Source: Cryptomeria japonica (Eukaryota > Streptophyta > Pinopsida > Cupressales > Cupressaceae). Taken from it: a DNA stretch of 64,000 bases. A program made the position numbers and the translations under genes. Location: contig NC_081408.1 of assembly GCF_030272615.1 (NCBI RefSeq), forward strand, positions 67,435,546-67,499,545, written 5' to 3'. This document shows positions 11,780 to 23,362 of the stretch, in pieces; the first letter of the stretch is position 1, and every line of letters starts with the position of its first letter. The notes under the pieces are model-generated. The model did no database searches, had not been told where the DNA came from, and saw only the letters and a program-made list of their open reading frames with translations.

Positions 11780-13161
11780 TGATGATATGATGAATTAATA
11801 ATGATCTGGTCAACTACTGAAGGGGGTGTGAATAAGTAGATAGAAAAAAAACTAAACTTTCACCAAACTTAATCCCAACTTATAAACAACTTCTTAGACT
11901 AACCGGTTTAGATTCTGTATCTAAAACTACAACTGCACTATCAAGTTTACCGGTTGATTAGAATATAAATATAACAGTGTAATTAGATCTGTAACTTAGA
12001 TGCCTATTATACAAAACATCAATACACTCTACTAACATTATTAATAGCTTGTTTCAAATTACTTCTGGTCATCTAAATATGTTTTACTGGCTTTACCAAT
12101 TCAACATATTAACCATATCAAAAACTTAAACAAAACCATTCAGAACAAGACACAATGATTTTTGACATGGAAATCCAAATGGGAAAAGCCATGGGTGGGA
12201 TGAATACCAATAAGTATTCTGAAGTTAGCCTTGTTAGAAGCCAAGCCTTGTTAGAAGCTTTACAAAAATGTCTTGTTAAGAATAGATTTGGTTAAGGACC
12301 ACCTGGTTAAGGGATTGACTACAATACCATGTTAAAGGCAATACCCTATTAGGAGTAACCTTGATAGAGGATTTCAAATCCAAGCTAAAGGATCACATAG
12401 TTAGAGGATTTAGATATCACCAAGCCTATTAAAGCTTACTTGATTAGGGGATTTAATTGTTGTAATTGTTAGAGAACAATAAGGTCTTGCTAATTTGGTA
12501 ATAGTACTTCTCTTCTTGATCAAATCCTTTTATGCTCCTATCTGACTTCAAAACATTCTGCAGATACTCCTCTAGTTTGACAATAATTAGACTACCACAT
12601 ATAACCAAAATTTCCAACATTACATAACAAATCATCAACCTTATAAGCAAATACAATAGGTTGGTAACACATCACTAAACCTAAGATCTCATAGATATTA
12701 CAAATAAATCATTTCAAACATGACCGTTGGATTACATAGTAATCATATGCACATTGTACTAGACAACCTCGACTGCTCCTGGATCACCACATATTGGATC
12801 CTATATCTCATCATGCGTTATTCACTTCATGCTATGTATTTTCTCATTCCCAAGATAAAATAGTTATCTCTGTGCACGAAAACCACTTTGAAACTTATCA
12901 CATGCATCATGCATATGTGGCATAATAATCTCCAATCAAGATTCAATCATAGATCAACACAACTGATTCAACAAGCTCTATCAGTTAGGGTTTGACATTT
13001 CAATAGGTTAGGGTTACCTGTTGATCACTCTTTTTGAAATACCAATATCAGTTTCCTTCACTACTCAACTACTGGTTGTAATACAATTGCATTACTAGTT
13101 AATATTGACATCAATGACAACACTTATAATTCATTAATGGAATCTTCATACAATGCCAATA
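11780..13161 (-). repeat. 5' LTR of E3
   Basis: About 1382 bases, starting TATTGGCATTG on the minus strand (like the E1 3' LTR) and ending ...CATCA. It contains the conserved Copia core near 12150-12215 and the TAAC..GGTRA words around 12290-12450. Confidence 0.82.
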
Positions 13162-13199
13162 GTTTCCTTTCCCTTTCAAATTTAGTCATGAGGTCCCAC

Positions 13200-15345
13200 T
13201 TCTTTCTCCTATTCTCTGCCTCACATGGATGAGCGTTCCTAATCAGATCTTCTCTTTCTACAAAAGAATGAAAATACCCCTTTTCCTTCAATTTATTTAC
13301 TCTAATGTCATTTATACAACCTTCGGGGTCAAAATGTCTGGCTTAGGAAACCCTCAGCCTATAATTCTTCCCCAAAATATTTTGTACCTTCTACAAGGTC
13401 TCACAACGTACACTGAATTCATTGAAAACTATTTTCCTGGGGAGAAATTTTTCCTTTCTATCAAATTTGATTTGTTCCCTCTCTATCCACATCATTTGCC
13501 AAATGAATTCAAGGAATGCTAACCTTGGAGAGACAACAATAGGCAATATATAGGGTTCGTGCTCACATCCATTAATGATTATTATTTTACAATTGCCATA
13601 AAAGAATAAATCCCCAAAATTGTGGGTGAATTAACCCTCAGTGTAGACATGTCCATCATCCCCGAAACTCTTTAATCTCAATATTTTTATTATCACTTTA
13701 GGCAGCCTTGACATTAGTACCCAAAGTCTTATGAAAATTTTCATCACAAAATGGTCAAAGAATACACAAAAATCACCAAACTTAGATCCCTTGTCCCAAA
13801 CCTGGGTCCATCTTTCCACTGACCAATGGAGACCTATGTAGGGATCATTTTTATTTATTCTCAACTATAGGCCCCAATATGCTCTGTTTTGATAAATAAT
13901 TAATTGGCACACCAATGAATAGTGCAAGAATACCAAATTTTCATCCTTACTTTTAGCTCTGACCAATCCCTCATGAATCTCCTCATGAACAACACTTGAA
14001 AAATCATACAATTCATTTCTTTTGGGGTGTTGAATGTTGATGACCATTATCATAAAATTATTGGGCAATTTGGTGAACCTGCAATCAACTCCAAGGACCT
14101 ACCCTAGTGCATAATAGGTTTAACAAAATAGGGATCAAAATAGTCAAGCTTGAAGAGCTCCCTTTCAGATGGCATGACATATTTCCGTGAATCTTTGTAA
14201 AGTTTCTTCATGAAATGAGGAACAAGATCCTTCCTATACCTATCCTTTTTGTTCTCATAGTCCCTCTTCAAATTATCCTTGTTTATAATTGTGAGGACAG
14301 ACTTATCTAAATCAAAACATTAAATGACAGCCCTGAAGAGATGTCTAGTAGGACGTATCCTTTAGTAGTCCTAACCATCTAGCTTGGAACATCATATGCC
14401 TTTTCCAACTCCCTTGTGAGAATAGGCTCTACAAAAACATTGGACACCACCAATTTTCCAAGATTTAGTGTCTAGGGGTTGCACATCAGGATGGACTTGT
14501 CTCTTATTCCATATAATGAATGAAAAATTGTCCCAACCCCTTTCCTTGGTGAAGGCATCCCTACACCCTACATATTTGTCATTGAAGACAGTCCTCAGAT
14601 GATCCTACATTGTGGATCCCTCAAATAATTCCAGCAAGTCTTGGGATAGGCTCCTAGTCTGGTTGGTTTCCCTCCGTGCAATTTATTCCAATCTCTATTC
14701 AACCTCTAGTTGAAACTCTTCAAGGGTCATCGAAGGAGTAAGAGGAGAAGTAGGTTGCGCTAGTGGCTGTTCCACTTGAGCTAATGACTCATCTTTGCAT
14801 GACTCCCTAGAGAACTTTGTAGGCTTGGGGGTCTTTTTTTTTGTTTGAGCAGCCTCTTTTGCTATCTCCTAAGAGTTTTCTCCTTATGTGATTGTCTTTT
14901 GAGGAATTGGGGCTTCCTTACCAGATGGACTAACTGGAGCTGGATCATCATGTTCAGGGGATGAGGTTTTAGTAGAGGTGGCTTCAACTAAAGCGTTATT
15001 GGTGCTCTTCCTCTTCTTTGAAGTGGGATTCCTTGTTTTAGGAGTGAGAGAGGGATCTTATGAAGATTCATTATAATAAATTATAGTGACGATCTTTCAA
15101 ATGGTTTCCTTTTTCTTTTTTTGGCCTTCTCTTTTAGAGGGGAGATAGCTTCAGCCTCTTGTGATACTTGCAGGGTGGTTCTAGGGCTTGGTTTCACATA
15201 AGGGGCAACTACAATTTATTTCATGGGGTGAACCATATCTAGAGGTGTAGCCTCAGTGATGGAAATTAAGGAGCTTGCCTCAGTTATGCAGTCTCTCTTG
15301 GCAGCAGGTGTAGCCGATTTCTTAGTAGGAGATTCCATCTTAACA
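13200..15345 (-). pseudogene. decayed large protein-coding region, unknown family
   Basis: The minus strand from ATG at about 15338 (MESPTKKSATPAAKRDC) can be read for some 700 codons with a few stops and shifts. An N-terminal Lys/Ser/Pro/Thr-rich tract (basic run KEKAKKRKRKPFE) is followed by a globular-looking part, including MTLEEFQLEVE, DKYVGCRDAFTKERGWDNFS, KKDRYRKDLVPHFMKKLY, MPNNFMIMVINIQHPKRNEL and LRINKNDPYIGLHWSVERW. Stops are often TAG or TAA in otherwise continuous sequence. The composition and layout recall gag-like or putative plant transposon proteins of non-autonomous elements, but I cannot assign a family. E3 is inserted at its left edge. Confidence 0.5.
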
Positions 15346-15726
15346 ATTTGAACTGATTAAAAACTTGGAAAGAAAATGAAAGAGTAAAATATACCGACTT
15401 CTAGGGCACATATGTAGGCAACTCAAGATATTATTGTAATAGTTTGATAATGCACACAAGAGGGAAAAAAGCACTTATTGATTTGCTCTTCAACTAAAAA
15501 TGCTAGGAAGGACAGAGGAATGTTGAAATTCACCTTTTTATCACTCTATGTTTCTCTAAAATCTCGCTGGATACAAGATTATAAAGAATACCACTAAATT
15601 TTCAATTTATTGTGATGCCATTAATTCATTTGTGTTAGAGAGAGGTAATCATTGGTGCCAATTTTGAATTTCATCTATCGATCTAGTAGTTGACGATCAG
15701 GATTGCTCGTTGGCCTTCCCTGAATA
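15346..15726. other. AT-rich gap, no gene seen
   Basis: Upstream of the decayed minus-strand frame. Near 15650-15665 the minus strand reads ATTGGCACCAATG, which could be a degenerate PBS. There is no supporting LTR pair, so this is not claimed. Confidence 0.4.
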
Positions 15727-16640
15727 ATGATATTGCATTCTCTTAAAGTTCCTCATGTCAAATTAGAATTTCATACTCCATGGAGCCTACATGGCCATCT
15801 TAACTTTCTTTGTGGGATAAGCTTTTATTGTAATTTTCCTTTGTTTTACTTATCTCATGGTGTCACTAGCCATTCCTTCTATCTTTGTTGGATAAGTTTC
15901 TATTTTATTTATTTGGAAACTTCTTATCATGCATTTATCTTAACCCTTCCTTTCGCCTTTCACCTTTCACTTGCAAGCCCCTTTGTTTGTGTTTTAATCA
16001 TCCATGAGATAAGCTTTTGAACTAGCATTTTCTTATCCCCGTGGGAATGCATGGTATAAGGATTTCTCTTATTTCCCCTTCACAATTATTATCCCCCGAT
16101 GCACCTTTGAGTTTCACCATTGTTCTAGATCATTCTTGCCCCGTGGGATACACCCTTTTACCTTTTTCTTAAGTATTTTGTTATCTCGGGACTCTTTTCT
16201 TATCCCCACGGGGACACATGGGATAAGAAAAGAATTGCATCCTTCTCTGTTGACTTATCCTAAGTTTTCTTGTAATGTTATTCTAGTGGCATAGAAATCC
16301 TATAGGATAAGACTCCCTTTATATTTAAGTCAGCCCTTATCCCGGGCGGCCATTTCATAGTGTTCCCAGCTCATTGTAGGATAAGCTCTTTCAAGTTTTT
16401 TTCTTCGATTGCTCCCTATCCCACTTTTCTCCTTTCTTGCTATGTCATTGTTATGGGATAGGGACTCCTTTGTAATTATTTCTTTCTTCTTATCCTTGGG
16501 GGTTGAAATTCACATTGAAAACACTTGCAAGATAAGGAACACGGGATGCTTCCTTTTGAAATCTTATCTCACATTATCGAGTTACTTGGGGTCAACACTT
16601 AAGTGATCATTTAGAACATGCAAAAAACTTCATGGGTTAA
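15727..16640. repeat. tandem repeat copy 1, dense in GGATAAG/CTTATCC
   Basis: First of two diverged copies of a unit of about 970 bases. Shared landmarks are gccatcttaactttc, then ggataagcttttattg, ttgcaagccc, and at the end acttggggtcaacacttaagtgatca. About twenty GGATAAG or CTTATCC-like words occur in alternating orientation. A perfect 13-bp inverted repeat (16194-16206 and 16220-16232) reads cttttcttatccc / gggataagaaaag. No plausible coding sequence. Confidence 0.7.
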
Positions 16641-16689
16641 GTGGCTGTGTGTGGGGCCTTCCTAGGAAGTAAAGGACTTATGACCTAGG

Positions 16690-17705
16690 CCTTTTTAGAA
16701 ATATTTAAGTTCCCTTTGTCACTTTATAAATTTATATTCTTTGAAGCTCCTTTAGCCATCTCAACTATCTCCATAGGATAATCCTCTATTGTATATTTCC
16801 CTTGTTTTATTTATCCTATGATTTCATTTACCCCTTCTTCTATCCTTGCAGGACAAGCTTTTATTTGTTTTACCTTGGAAGCCTTATCCTACATTTCTCC
16901 TAGCCTTTCGCTTGCAAGCCCTTTTCCTTTATGTTCCTAATGTCTATGGGATAAGCCTTTGAACTAGCTTTGTCTTATCCCGCAATATTCCTTTTATCCC
17001 CACAGTAATGTACGAGATAAATTTTCCCTTATTTATAGCTTATAACTCTTATCCCATGACCATCTCTAAATAAGAGGATCACATCATGGGATAAGACTTC
17101 CTCTTCTTTCCTTTAATACTCTTATCCTGCAGTGCACCTTTGAGTCTTACCTGTTGATCATTCATTCACCTTTGTTGTGTATCTTTTCTCCCTATAGGAT
17201 AAGCCCTTTTACCCTTTTCTTATTTATTTCCTTATCCTGTGACTCTTTTCTTATCCCCGCGACAACACAGGATAAGAAAATCATAGCATCCTTCTTTTTT
17301 GACTTGTCTTGTGTTGCCCTGTAATGCTATTATGGTAACTTGGACATCCTGTGGGATACGATTTCCCCTTTGTACCTAAGACAACCCTTATCTTGAAGGC
17401 CTCTCACAATGCTCTTAGATCATTGTGGGATAGGCTCTGCTACTTGTTTCTTTTAGCCGCTCCTTATCTCGTGTTGCTTCTTTGATCACCTTGTAGTTGT
17501 TGTGGGATAAGGCTTCCTTTGTAATTCTATCGTTCTTCTTATCCCACGGTGCCAAATCATTGATGCAAATGTGTCATGAGATAAGATGAACTCTTTTGAA
17601 ACTATCATTTCCTTATCCCACAAGGTTGAAAATCACATGGGGAGATTTCTTTATAAATATTATCTCGCACGACCATGTCACTTGGGGTCGGCACTTAGGT
17701 GATCA
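16690..17705. repeat. tandem repeat copy 2, dense in GGATAAG/CTTATCC
   Basis: Second copy of the unit: gccatctcaactatc near 16753, cgcttgcaagccc near 16910, and acttggggtcggcacttaggtgatca near 17680. The hairpin of copy 1 is conserved as an 11-bp inverted repeat (17246-17256 and 17270-17280). Confidence 0.7.
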
Positions 17706-18649
17706 ATTTTAATTTTTATATATAATTATAATATCCCATAGGTCAATTTTAATTTCAAATTACTCTAGAAAGGAAAAGACTTCAAAAAACTTCATTCCCG
17801 TCAAGTAGGAGATGATCAGATTTACTGATGGTGGTGAATGAAGAGTTCATTTACATGTAGGAGAGGAGATTCATAGGCAAAGGAAATTAATTTATAGGTG
17901 AGCAATCACTTAGCTTCGTCTTATATGCATTTCAAACATAATCATAATTATTTGTTTCCCTTTTCAATGATCTTCTAGGGTTTTTTGAGGCTTTTTCTTG
18001 CTATTGCAAGGGTTTGTATGCTTTATGAAGGCTTTGAAGGATGTTCTTTTAATGTTTGGATCATCTATATGCATGCTTCCTTGGAATCAAGAATGTCAAC
18101 TGTTGGGCACATAATCACCTCATAGACAAAACCATCACACCAGTGCCTCTCCCCACACAAAATAGCCCTAGTCAGATGCCACATCGCATCCCAAGTATGC
18201 TCATCATAGTAAAAAAGTCTCCTCCATTGTTACCACAATGTCTCCTCCACACATAGGCACCTCAACCCAAAGTGATAGACCATTTTCTCCCAGTTCTCCT
18301 CCTACATTCATTGCTCGATCTACCTTCCTATTTCACCTCAGCCTTATGATTTCCTATCCTTATCGAATATTGGGCTCTGTCTAAAAGAGAAAGAAATCTG
18401 ATATCCTATGAAAACCAAATCCATCTTTGGATTTGAAGTGTCCTAATCTCTTGCCACCTTCTCCCAATGTTCCTTCATTCATAGTAATTAGAGCACTATT
18501 TTTGTCTATCATGATCACCTCTATCACTCTAGATCCAAATTTGTGGTTTGGAATCCAAATCAGTACCCTCCCTTAGTCACACCTATATAATGCCTTCTTT
18601 TTTGTGCCTCCACTAGGATTCATAGTTTTCCAATAGAATCTATTTCAAA
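17706..18649. other. sequence without recognisable gene
   Basis: The plus-strand run 18056-18256 and the frame after it are rich in Pro and Ser and could be a relic of a LINE ORF1, but no domain is identifiable. The right part may be the 3' region of the LINE whose RNase H lies next door on the minus strand. Confidence 0.35.
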
Positions 18650-18965
18650 TCCTCACTCGGGATTGCCTCGAAAACCTGGTCATCCTTTACCCTTAAATTT
18701 ATTCCCATGTTTGCCATATAATCGGCAACAATGTTCACCTCCCTGAAAACATGTTTGACCTCATAGTCGAGAACTTTATTTAGAGCATCCATAATGCCCC
18801 TCAGAATCCTCTTTGTTTTCTAATTTGGTGTGGAACCATTCTTAATAGCGTTGATAAGTATCTATACATCACCTTCTATTGGTATAGAGTTCAAACCCTT
18901 CTCTACACATTGTCTGAGTCCTCTAGCAATATAGTAGCTATATATGATGCTAGGAAAAGGTATAT
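18650..18965 (-). pseudogene. RNase H (RVT_3-like) remnant, probably of a LINE
   Basis: The minus strand reads GLRQCVEKGLNSIPIEGDV, stop, ILINAIKNGSTPN, stop, KTKRILRGIMDALNKVLDYE, VKHVFREVNIVADYMANMGI, then NLRVKDDQVFEAIPSEDLK and a stop at 18650-18652. This is the second half of a plant RNase H-like domain: EGD with the catalytic Asp, the LNxxxxYEVxHVxRExNxxAD block and its last Asp. Such domains end many plant LINE ORF2 proteins and also occur alone. Both internal stops are TAG. The upstream RT is not recognisable, so the copy is truncated. Confidence 0.72.
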
Positions 18966-19045
18966 ACAGGCCTATAAGATTGCTACAAATCAGGGGTCAG
19001 GTGTTGAAACAAACAAATCCAATATAGAATCAATTAGTTACTATG

Positions 19046-19106
19046 ATGGTGATGGAATGCCATGACAATCAAATTACTATGGATTGTCATGGCATTCCAT
19101 CACCAT
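19046..19106. repeat. perfect 25-bp inverted repeat, 11-base loop
   Basis: Left arm 19046-19070 and right arm 19082-19106 are exact reverse complements. The left arm begins atggtgatggaatgcc; the loop is aaattactatg. It would fold into an shRNA-like hairpin if transcribed. Confidence 0.85.
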
Positions 19107-19142
19107 TAAAATGCATTTCTTGGAGATATTTTTTCAAATAAT

Positions 19143-19170
19143 TCACTACCTTGTCTATGCAAGGTAGTGA
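19143..19170. repeat. perfect 11-bp inverted repeat, 6-base loop
   Basis: tcactaccttg (19143-19153), loop tctatg, caaggtagtga (19160-19170). It lies 36 bases after the 25-bp hairpin. Confidence 0.8.
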
Positions 19171-19682
19171 GACATTTGATTGACCTTCATATAAGATGTA
19201 AGCTAACATAAGATAAATAAATGATAAATGCAGGAATTTGAACCCCTTTGACTAGGATCCTGGACAGTCTACATAAAGGCAAGGCCACAATTCTTCTCAT
19301 GGAATGATGGGTATAGGTCAAGACACCCTATAGAAACCATTTATTATTTGCTTTCTTTCTCTTTACACTCATCTTGGATTTGTTTAATAATAAGTCAGGT
19401 TTTAGCAACTATATTTTGTCAAAACTTTTATATTTTTTCTCACCTAAACCATCTTGACATCCACATGGTATAGCTCATTCTAGATAATCTCATATATGGG
19501 CTAGAAAGTAGGGAGAATGCTCAAGAATGGAAAATTATTTAGTGGTCCTCAACCTTATCTGGAGCATGATATAGTAGCACACCTCAAACATACATAAAAA
19601 TATAGAAATGTGTCTTGATTTTAATGATTTATGACAAACCATAAGTGAAACTGACAAGAAATTGATAACCTAATGATATTGG
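19171..19682. other. AT-rich gap left of E5
   Basis: No gene seen. It runs up to ...gatattgg, where similarity to the right LTR of E5 begins. Confidence 0.4.
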
Positions 19683-20152
19683 TGCAGGAGCACCTCAAGG
19701 GTAGATTGAAGGCATCAAAGCTACAAATACTAAGGATGAATAAAATGAAGGTTTAAAGATCAATTATGAGGTTCTAAGGCCTATAATGGCTTTTCATGAT
19801 GTAAAAATGAATATCAAATGTAATTATCCTAATGGTTCTAGGAGGACCACATGACCTAAAAACAAAATACAATGTAATGGAAAGTGGGTCAAGTAGTGTT
19901 TAGAAAGTCATCAATGATGTAATAAATCCTTAAATGATACAACAATTGTTTAGGAGTCTAGGAGTTCTTAGAAGTCATTTAAATTAAGGCTTTCTTTCAA
20001 ATTTTTAAACTTCAACGGTTACTTAGTTTTTGGAGGGAATGGGTAAACCAAGTTGTTTAATGAGTTTGTTAGACTCAATACCAATTGGAGTGAGTTTGGG
20101 AGGCTAGGAGAGGTTGTTATAAAACTTTGGAATGGTATTTGGTTGGGGTTAG
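19683..20152 (+). repeat. left LTR of E5, segment 1
   Basis: Starts TGCAGGAGCACC and matches 38520-38982. It ends with gttag (20148-20152), the target-site copy of E4. Confidence 0.8.
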
Positions 20153-21196
20153 TGTTATGAACCAGAGTCAACTAAGAGGGGGGGGGTACAATAAGTTGTC
20201 TGTTAATTTCAACGCAAATATAGCTTAACCAAACTTAGTGTCGGTAGACAGTTTAGTAGTTAATAATAGTACCGTTAAAGTTTAATGCATGAAATAAAAG
20301 ACAAATAACATACACAACACATAACATAGTTATTTGTACATGGAAACCCTATAAGGGAAAAAACCATGGTGGGAAACCTTACCCACAAACCGATGATACT
20401 ACTGCAAATAGTATGTGTATAAAAATGGGGTCTGCACATGCAAAAAGGCCAACTACCTAGAGCTCACTGCTCAATCACAAAATGGGAGTCACACTGACTA
20501 CAACTGGATGGTTAAATCCAATAATAATGTACTGCTCAAAATAGCAGCTTCATATGATGGAATTAGTACTGGTTAAGCTTTGATTTACCTTTCTCATACC
20601 TTCCTTGAATCTTCAAATGATGTTTGCATTTATAGCTCTGATTATATTTGCATATATCTTATTCCAATCCTATTTCACAATCCTCTCCATAATCTCTCAA
20701 ATGAGATCTTACATATATACCAAAACCTAAGACCAATTGTGTAGGTTGGCTCACTAAGAATATTACAATGAAATCAATTACAAATGAATCAATATGTGAT
20801 GAATGATGTCAACTCAATGCATTTACAATAATAACCAATCAATAAAACATCTCCATAATGTGTCATGCTGATCTGGAATAGATAATGCTTGCCGGTCCAT
20901 AACCTAGACCCATTTGCCGGTAACAACAAATATGCAAACTCGATTGTACCAATAATCAAATCACCAAAACCAAGTGCCCAAACAATACCTTCAACATAAC
21001 CAAGTAATCTCCATTTGATAATAGATCATCTTTAGTGTCGGTGAACAATATAACCTGTCAGTGAACCAGATACTAGTGACTGTGCATAAGTCACTGAACA
21101 TGGTGGTGAACATAACCTAAGATCTCCACAAGGATTAGTCTTGGCAAGTGTTGATATCAATGACAAAACCAATGCAACATATCCATAATACCAACA
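20153..21196 (-). repeat. 3' LTR of E4
   Basis: 1044 bases, matching 25775-26838 with substitutions and small indels. The other copy has a short internal duplication around the word aaccaaactta. It carries the Copia LTR core near 20335-20400 (ccctataaggg, accatggtggg). Confidence 0.88.
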
Positions 21197-21500
21197 ATCT
21201 CCCCCATTGGCATTGATGGCAACACAAGATGGGAAAACCATCTAAGTGCCAAAGCAGAAATGTCAGAAACCAAAAACTAACAATCTCCCAAAGAAATCAT
21301 TAAAATATAGATACAGAGAGTAACATTCTATCCCCCAATGAATAATCTATCCCCAAAAGATAATGTGTTTTTCCATAGATATCTCTCCCCCTTTGACATC
21401 AAATCCCAATAAATGCAAAACCAAATACAATCAGTTCATAGAACTTATTACAAATACCAATTGTTATAACCAAATTTATTCAATCTACCCCCCTTGTGAA
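21197..21500 (-). other. polypurine-tract cluster of E4
   Basis: On the minus strand the terminal tract AATGGGGGAGAT abuts the 3' LTR. Further purine runs lie at about 21330-21340, 21350-21358, 21385-21392 and 21488-21495, all of the AGGGGG or GGGGAGA type. They sit between the end of RNase H and the 3' LTR. Confidence 0.7.
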
Positions 21501-21608
21501 GTAGCTCTCCATCATCAAAGCCAACAAAAATATTTCTTTGTTAATTCTGTCGGTTTGCTGCCATGCTCCAACTGTCTAAGTTTCTACCGGTGAGGGTATA
21601 CCTCCAAA

Positions 21609-23153
21609 CTATTCTCTTAGATATTCAAAAGTTTCCTTAGGCAAAGGCTTAGTAAAGATATCTGCAATTTGCTCTTTAGTATTCACATAAACCAATTTCA
21701 CTTCTTTTGCTTCAACATTCTCTTTCAAAAAATTGAATTTGATAGAAACATGTTTAGTTTTAGAGTGAAATACCAGATTCTTTGATATATCAATTGCTTT
21801 TATCATAGTAAATGATTATAGGTTATTTGCATTTTACCTTTATGTCCTTCAACATTTGCTTAATCCATAATACTTGTGTACAATTAGTTGCTACTGCAAC
21901 ATATTCTGATTCTCCTGTTGATAGTGATGTACAACTTTGTTTCTTGCTCAACCATGAAATTAGTCTGCTACCAAAAAAAAAGCTCCGCCAGTGGTTCTTT
22001 TTTTGTCATCTACATCTCTTGCCCAATTTGCATCTATGTATACACATAAATCAAAATTTTCATCTCTAGGATACCATAAGCCAAGATTTGTTGTGCCTTG
22101 TAGGTACCAGAAAATCCTTTTTACTGTTGATTCATGAATTTCCTTAGGATAACTCTTATATCTTGAAACAATACATACTGCATTGATAATATCAAGTCTT
22201 GTTTGTGTCAAATACAGTGAACCTCCTATCATAGATTTGTATCTTGTTTGATTAACAGGTGGTGATTCATCCTTCAACGATAGTTGATTAGTTGTAGTCA
22301 TAGGTGTGCTTACCAGTTTAGAGTTTTCCATGCCAAATTTCTTAAGTAATTCCTTCAAGTACTTTTATTGATTTATGAATATACCTTTATCAGTCTATGG
22401 AATCTGCAATCCTAAAAATAATTTTTTCTCTCGAATCATAGACATTTCAAATTTTTCCTGCATCTTATTAGAAAAGACTTTACATTGTCCATCTTCTCCT
22501 CCAAAAATGATATCAACAAAAACTTCAATAACCAAGATGTCATCATTATTCACTTTGTAATATAAATTGTTGTCAGCATTACCTTTAGTGTAACCAAGCT
22601 TCAAAAGATATTTGTCCAATCTACCATACCAAGCTCTAGGAGCTTACTTCAATCCATATAAATCTTTCCTCAACCTGCAAACCATATATTTGTCATCTGT
22701 CAAAGAAAATCCATCAGGTTGTTCAATGTAAACTTCCTCTTCAAGATCATCATTTAGAAATGCACATTTAACATCCATTTGATATACTTTATAGTTCTTA
22801 TGTACTGCAAAAGCTAAGAATAATCTGACTACCTCAATTCTAGCTACCGGTGCAAAGGTTTCATTATAATCAATTCCTTCTTTTTATGAATATCCCTTAC
22901 ACACTAATCTTTCTTTGTTTCTAATTACCTTACCATCTTCATTAATTTTATTTCTGAATACCCATTTAGTTCCAATTATATTTTTGTTTTTATTCCGACG
23001 AACCAATTTCCATGTGTTATTCTTTTCAGTTTGTTCCAATTCATCTTCCATAGCTTTAATCCAATGTTTATCTTCACATGCCTCATTAATAGTTGCTGGT
23101 TTAATTTGAGAAATTAGGCATACCTCTTCATTTTCCAGTCTTCCTTTAGTCAT
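21609..23153 (-). pseudogene. reverse transcriptase-RNase H of E4
   Basis: RT entry at DKHWIKAMEDELEQTEKNNTW and NIIGTKWVFRNKINEDG (about 23085-22925). The catalytic box reads VFVDIIFGG (about 22505-22530): one Asp of the usual FVDD has been lost in frame, which should abolish polymerase activity. Downstream are KELLKKFGMENSKLVSTPM, GTTNLGLWYPRDENFDL and ANWARDVDDKKRTTGGAFFL (22358-21960). The RNase H tail has ISKNLVFHSKTKHVSIKFNF and QIADIFTKPLPKETFEYL (21806-21609). Several stops and shifts. Confidence 0.88.
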
Positions 23154-23362
23154 AACTCATTGATACTTATTCCAAATTATCTAACTTTCAGAGTGATTCA
23201 ATCTTACATACTTGGGTGTATTCACTTACTATTGTTCTTCAGTCACTATGGAATTCTCAGATGATGCTGCTGTGACTAGATCAACATTTTGTATCGGTGT
23301 ACTCATTGTTGGCTCATTTGTTATTATCTCAACTGTCATTCAAAGTCCATAGACCTTCTAAA

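Larger units (their letters stand above)
11274..13161 (-). mobile_element. Copia LTR retrotransposon E3 (only gag start and 5' LTR inside window)
   Basis: Same family as E1 and E2. Only the 5' LTR (11780-13161), the PBS and the first ~430 bases of gag are present. The gag frame is cut at 11274 by the 5' LTR of E2, so the rest should lie beyond E2 and E1, left of the window. The right flank at 13162 (possible target copy gtttc) enters unrelated DNA. Confidence 0.85.

Noticed and set aside
15650-15670. PBS for the unknown minus-strand frame
   Set aside because: Only a partial match and no LTR pair to support it.
15727-16020. 97-residue hydrophobic plus-strand frame
   Set aside because: Lies in the GGATAAG tandem block, is not conserved in the second copy and has pyrimidine-driven composition.
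19225-19270. tRNA or tRNA-derived SINE on the minus strand (GGGGTTCAAATTCC resembles a B box)
   Set aside because: The T-stem does not pair well, the B-box spacing is one base too long and no A box or cloverleaf is visible.
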